Shown piece after piece: positions 59,386 through 64,000 of a stretch of 64,000 bases of DNA. Source of the stretch: Leptodontidium sp. MPI-SDFR-AT-0119 (lineage: Eukaryota > Ascomycota > Leotiomycetes > Helotiales > Leptodontidiaceae); the NCBI GenBank assembly GCA_020726505.1, contig JAHLEZ010000014.1, positions 62,001 through 126,000 of the forward strand, given 5' to 3'. The notes below the pieces were generated by a model, which was given only the letters and a program-made list of their open reading frames with translations, did no database searches and had not been told where the DNA came from. The position numbers were made by a program, and so were the translations under genes. How positions within the stretch are numbered: position 1 is the first letter of the stretch; every line of letters begins with the position of its first letter.

Positions 59386-60352
59386 ACACTGAAGTTAGTT
59401 TTCTAATAGTGGTTAGGGGAGTTCACTGATTACGCTAGTGCAGCTAGGGAGTAACACCATCGATACTTGCATTCCACTCCTCTCCTCAAGTCCGGCGCTT
59501 GGGCAGCCTTGCGGCTGACGACAAATACAATATGAGTTTTGGATACTCTATTAGAGATGGCCTTGCCTCAATTGGCATATCGAGTCCTGGAATGTGCTCG
59601 GCACATTGTGCAAAGGCTCGGTACCCGGTAATGACGGTGGGAAAACATCCGTGCCGTCGGTTGATTCCGCGGTGAAATCCAACCTTCCTTGTCCGAAAAG
59701 GGATCTGAAGAAGCGCAACCCCTTTTTTAGTGCCGGTGGGAAAAGTTCTCCAGGGCAAGTGCCGAGAACGGACTGGCTTGGTTGGCAGACAAGAAATCGG
59801 CATCCCGGGCTCGAGTTAGAGACTTCCCATCAACCTGACTCGAGAGAATGAATAGCTCGTAAGCCGACGGTTTCGGAAGATGCCACCCCGTGGAAGAGAT
59901 CGGCTCGAGGAGAGGGGATGGGCGTGCCGGGCTCGTCTGCAGGCACCTCTGCATGTGAAGCTGCAGTTTGAAACACCGCTTTGACGTGGCGCAAGAAGCA
60001 ATTCAGCAATCTCCCCTACCACTACCTAGCGCCGGTGTTCCGATGGCGTGGTTTTGGAACGGGCGGCCAGTGACTGTCATTTTGTGCTGGTGGCATGCAA
60101 GTGGAACGGCTCGAATTGCACCTGACGCCACGAAAGATGAGAATCGAAACCTTTACAAAAAGGGTCGGTGCGCGAGTCTGGGGCTGGAACTTGGGCGAAC
60201 TGCTGGGCATTTGGCGCACTATCGTGACAGATCCCCACCACTCTGATCTGATGGCGTGGCAATGAAGGGACAAGGGGTTGTCAACCGCATTGCCTTTTGC
60301 TTTTTTTAAGCCCGCGGAATTCGGGAGGGCAACCACTTCGAAATCGCACACG
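59386..60352. other. Normal-composition DNA without a recognised gene
   Basis: Several overlapping frames of 60-136 codons occur on both strands with no continuous frame or splice pattern that I can connect to a family. The longest is minus 60022-60432. I do not support a gene here, though a short lineage-specific one cannot be excluded. Confidence 0.4.
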
Positions 60353-60606
60353 ATACGGAGGTACAGCTGGTATCTTTTACCCCCTGTTTTCCTTGGCATC
60401 TTTTTCTCCCCTTGTAACCACAACCACAACAACCAGAAAAATTGAAGAAATTTATATCATTATATTCCCCCTGACTTAGGGAGTATAGGGCTACTTTTTT
60501 TATTCGATTTGAACTTATATTGAGGAATTTTTGCTGTGTTGAAGTTGGGTGTTCCGAGGATCCCCTTGTCGACATGGGGTAAAAGATACCAGCTGTACCT
60601 CCGTAT
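60353..60606. mobile_element. MITE-like element with 31-bp perfect inverted repeats
   Basis: ATACGGAGGTACAGCTGGTA plus 11 bases at 60353-60383 is the exact reverse complement of 60576-60606. The 254-bp unit has no coding capacity. If the repeat starts at CGGAGG, a TA lies on both sides, as for Tc1/mariner-derived MITEs, but TA is also part of the palindrome, so the target duplication cannot be proved. Confidence 0.6.
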
Positions 60607-60775
60607 GGTGTCCTTAGCTTTCTTTGCTTTGCCAGTTTCCGCCCGCTTTCCCCGCATGGAGATATTATTTAATTATTCATTGTTGAGATGCTCTGCTCTC
60701 ATCACAATATGAACACCCGACAGCACTTGCCCCAAGATCGCACCGGAACCGTTCACACATTGGAATTTCGTCGCT

Positions 60776-62078
60776 ATGGTTGAAAAAGGGCAGGTACGCA
60801 TTTAAATCAACCCTTAGTTTGATGCAATTTCTTTGGTTGCATAGCTTGAGTCTAATGTCTATCTAGGTAGTTGTTGCCGTCTGCCTAACGATATCCTCTG
60901 TTGTTTTCTTTTTGCGCTTCTACATCCGGGTTATCAAAAATAGCCAGTTTACATTTCTAGAGATAACGCTTTTATTTGCCTTGGTTAGTTTTAATTCCTA
61001 AGTTTGTCTTTCATGATTGCTTTGATTTAGATAGCTAATAATGATGTTTAGGCAATGGAAGTCGCTTTCGCAGGCATACAAATAAAGCAATACCAGTTAA
61101 TGGCGGCTCCTTCGACCGTGACAAACACTGTGGAGCTTGGCAAGATGCGTCTCAAACCACTCCTTTAGGCACCTTTAAAAGCTAACTCGTGGTCGTTTCT
61201 ACTTAACTTACGCTAATACATTCTTTTACATTGCATGTATCTGGAGCGTTAAGTTTGCATTCAATTTACTGCACATCCGGGTGACGGAGGGTATATCTTC
61301 TGTTCACATCTGGGCAGGTCGTACCTTATATATCCTCGCGCTTACCTGGATTCTCGTATATGTTACATATCTTCTTAAATGCTTGCCAGTAAACCGCAAC
61401 TGGGATGCACCGTTAGGCCATGTCAAACAATGTCCAGGCATCCTACATGCTTGGGATTTTGTAGGTCACGCTACCTTTTACTATTTATTCTAGGATAGGC
61501 TAATATAGGAGATAGTGGTTGCATTTTGCGCTCCATATCAGCACAGATATCTGGTGTACGTTTAATCCTAATTTTCTTGCTTTTCACCTTAACCTTTCCC
61601 AGAGGTTGCCAGTCCACGTCTAGTGGATATATCGCAAAGTGATCTTCCATCGACTTTATTTCAGTCTCACATCTCACTAACAACACTAGTGTGCATCTTG
61701 CCCTTTCCAGCACTCATTAAAATCAGCGAACGACGTATTCGCACCGCTGTGTGCGGTGTTTACAGCCTCGCCGGAATCACCATTATTATCAGCATTCTCC
61801 GAGCTGTCCTATTGGGCCTAAATAGAGGCGCCACCCTAGAAAACATTTCAATTCTTACTATGATCGAGGTCATGACAGTTGTTGTTGTGAGCTGCCTCCC
61901 GGGCTTGTCGTCAACCTTCACACGCAAGTACATCCAGCACGATCTTAGCAATCCGGAATCCGGGTCGGCCGTTGGGCAACGAAAAAGCCAGAGCAGCTAC
62001 AGGAATTTCGCTCAACTTAGAGAGCCTGGTATTGAGCTACTTGGCGTTAGGAGCGAGGCTAGTGGTGAAAGATCGTAG
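60776..62078 (+). pseudogene. Fungal rhodopsin/PTH11-like membrane protein, broken or with unresolved introns
   Basis: Exon 60776-60793 (MVEKGQ), intron 60794-60866, exon 60867-60983 (AVCLTISSVVFFLRFYIRVI, first helix), intron 60984-61051, exon from 61052 (AMEVAFAGIQIKQYQLM). After about 61144 the frame closes. Helical sequence resumes in another frame at about 61206 (YANTFFYIACIWSVKFAFN), runs through 61281-61493 (LYILALTWILVYVTYLLKCL), breaks again, and continues 61623-62078 (LVCILPFPALIKISERR, then AGITIIISILRAVLLGLN, then VVVSCLPGL). Order and spacing fit the seven-helix fungal rhodopsin domain of the plasma membrane. The gap near 61150-61205 has no good donor, so an indel is more likely than an intron there. 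The 61494-61622 gap could be two short introns. Confidence 0.55.
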
Positions 62079-63588
62079 GGTATGCCCGATAGAATGTGAG
62101 AGAGAAACCCCTTAGCTCGTGTAACTATTACTCTACTGACGGGGAGTTGGAGTTGCGAAGTGAGTCCAAATCACGCGATCAAAAGTTCTCGCCTTAACCT
62201 CTGCTAGGCCAATCAGACATACTAGATCATTTTTGGCCCATACCTTTTCCAATCATTAATCAGATTTTAGCTCGATTAGGCTTAAAATTTGGGCGTTGCT
62301 TCTTTTTCCATAGCGTCTAATTCTGCTCACAGTCCAAATCTTGCCCTCTTTGTACAGCCTCCTCGTGAACCAAATGTTTAATCCTGCAAACGCTCCAGAT
62401 CTGGCCTTCAGCTCTATGTCCCGAACCTCCACCTCTTCGACAAGAGGAATCCTCGACAATCGATTCTCAGAGTCAAATCGATCCCCACGTTGCCGCGTTA
62501 CTCTTCTTCCACACGGTTCCTCGTCTCAATAACACCGACTAAGTCATGTATTCTAGATCGGAAATGTTATCTCTGGTCTTTCTTGAGCTTAAGCATCAAT
62601 CTACCTAATCTTGTTCAGCCGGATAAACTACCTCTGCCTATTCCACATGTCCAATATGAGCCTCTGACGTTGACTCTCTCTATTCCCGTATTTGATCTAC
62701 TTGATATATCGATTTGCAGAACGTCCTATGGCGGTCCTGCTGCGTTCGTTGACCAGAGACATATTAACACGATCAGAGTTCTCACTTTTGTACTCATAGG
62801 CCATAGTATTGCCTTTGTCATTAAAGCTAGTGGAGGCCAACCAGCCAACCGTGTTCCGGCTGGCGGAGAGGCATCACCAGGCTCTACCACTCGCGAACTT
62901 TCATCAGCTCCATTCATCTGCGACTCCTTTTATGCTCAGCGGAGGGAGCAGTGTGCATTATCTGAGCCACGGAAGTCTCGAGCTCACGTGTTTCCGTAAT
63001 GTCGTAGCCTCGCCACTATTTTAAGATTTAGAGTTTGGTAAGCGCCGTGTCACTGCTCGACGTTTCAATGCAATTAAGCCAAAATTAATTGGTGAGCCCT
63101 ACATAAAATCCGTTTGTATAAAACTGCTTGAGAATTAATCTGCCTGCGCAGCATACTACTTGAATAGCGATCTGAACCTGACCTGACAGGGTTCAGGGGT
63201 CATCGGCAGGGGTTCTGAAAGCTGAACCAGGTAGCCGGTAATTAGATTCCAGATATCTGGAATCGGAATCGAAATTCGAGATCGGTAGAGATGTCGCCTC
63301 GCTAAGGTTGTGGGCATTACCAAGCCCAAAACCAGAAAACAGAGGGAATAGGACCAACCTCGCAAATAAGCAGTCGCCCCCCCCCCTCATGATTTCACCA
63401 GAAAAAAGCTAACCTCTGTCACAAAGTTACTGAACATTTCATCTCCCATTCCCGACTACGTCACCATACAAGGCCATATTTCGAAATCATCACACACTCG
63501 TAAACAGCGAAAGGAATTCCTTCGAACTTGGACCACGATAGGCCGCGCTCATGTCTCCGCTTGCTATAGTCCAGACCTATTCCAACTA
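62079..63588. other. Intergenic DNA, no supported gene
   Basis: Short frames on both strands, for example + 62490-62999 (169 codons) and - 62256-62459, lack recognisable motifs and overlap one another. GATTCCAGATATCTGGAATC near 63246-63265 is a perfect 20-bp palindrome. A run of C near 63376 is simple sequence. Confidence 0.4.
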
Positions 63589-63957
63589 TTGGACATTACC
63601 TCCAGTAATCTCGTCGCAGATGACGATCGCGATAATTGTGGGCCACTGTACACTGCTCATCCATCACCGGCTGGGTCTATTTCCTGCACACCAAACTCGA
63701 CAGCTACAATATCTATATCAAAACCTGGAGCAACTAGCACATTTCTCTTTAGCAGTTCAGGCTTACTTGGGAAAGGGCCGGCAAGCTCTAGTCAAGTGAG
63801 TGGGCTTGGGTCAACCGTGTTTAGCGGCTTTTCTTCTACTGCACCCGCTCCTCCAACTGGAGATACATTATTTGGCTCCAAACCGGCTTCGGATGCTATA
63901 CTTACCCATAATACAGGCTCTATTTTTGGTGCGGGTTGCGTAAGTAAATCTTCCTAG
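63589..63957 (+). CDS. Small Ser/Gly-rich ORF with FG-like words
   Basis: 122 codons, ATG at 63589, rich in Ser, Thr, Gly and Pro. It contains SGLLGKGPASSS, TLFGSKPAS and GSIFGAG, which resemble FG-nucleoporin linker or similar low-complexity repeats. There is no folded domain, signal peptide or splice evidence. It may be a terminal exon of a longer gene or a fragment of a nucleoporin-like or MATH/BTB-associated protein. I cannot decide. Confidence 0.3.
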   Translation: MDITSSNLVADDDRDNCGPLYTAHPSPAGSISCTPNSTATISISKPGATSTFLFSSSGLLGKGPASSSQVSGLGSTVFSGFSSTAPAPPTGDTLFGSKPASDAILTHNTGSIFGAGCVSKSS

Positions 63958-64000
63958 TACCTCATACCTCTTAAGGTGTAACCTTTTCAAAAGCACGAAG

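Noticed and set aside
59594..60432. Overlapping frames of 60-136 codons on both strands
   Set aside because: No motif, no splice logic and mutual overlap; not enough to call a gene.
63156..63390. Minus-strand frames with a signal-peptide-like start (possible small secreted protein)
   Set aside because: The hydrophobic stretch is followed by nothing Cys-rich or conserved, two frames compete, and a poly-C run and a palindrome lie in the same place.

Overview
The window looks like a chromosome segment of a filamentous ascomycete. The genes are split by short introns (47-90 bp, GTRNGT...YAG, branch-like CTAAC/CTGAC). There is a Zn(II)2Cys6 regulator, a highly reducing polyketide synthase and a 14-helix type MFS exporter. 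Long AT-rich stretches are depleted in CpA and enriched in TpA while CpG survives, which is the signature of repeat-induced point mutation (RIP, CpA to TpA). No rRNA, tRNA, CRISPR array or telomere repeat was seen. A species cannot be named from the sequence alone.

Layout: (1) 1-7.88 kb is RIP-degraded AT-rich DNA with one recognisable decayed reading frame. (2) 7.9-21.9 kb is a gene island that reads as the remains of a polyketide cluster. It holds an intact Zn2Cys6 gene whose C-terminal half is a Copia-type Gag domain (8622-10133, -), an HR-PKS pseudogene lacking the N-terminal half of its KS (10430-16720, -), a 5'-truncated DUF3237 gene facing it head to head (16985-17448, +), and an intact MFS exporter (18568-20416, +). 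(3) 21.93-34.4 kb is a nest: a hAT DNA transposon (8-bp TSD) holds a Gypsy element with a chromo-like C-terminus (5-bp TSD), which holds a 958-bp TRIM (4-bp TSD). A dead Tc1/mariner transposase follows. (4) 34.9-58.66 kb is a second nest: a heavily RIPed Copia (family A, TSD ATTAT) is split by a Copia of another family (family B, TSD AAAGG). Family B carries a second TRIM copy and a younger, much less RIPed family A copy in reverse orientation (TSD AAATA). (5) 59.4-64 kb returns to normal composition, with a MITE-like inverted repeat, a fungal rhodopsin/PTH11-like membrane protein gene that appears broken or has unresolved introns, and a small FG/Ser-rich ORF.

The cluster has decayed. The PKS and the DUF3237 gene have both lost their 5' ends at one junction, and the PKS carries in-frame stops, four of which fit CAA/CAG to TAA/TAG changes. 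The regulator and exporter on either side remain open. The two least expected observations are the Zn2Cys6-Gag fusion and an antisense, intron-bearing Cys-containing gene between RNase H and the 3' LTR of Copia family A. A comparable antisense module probably lies at the same place in family B.
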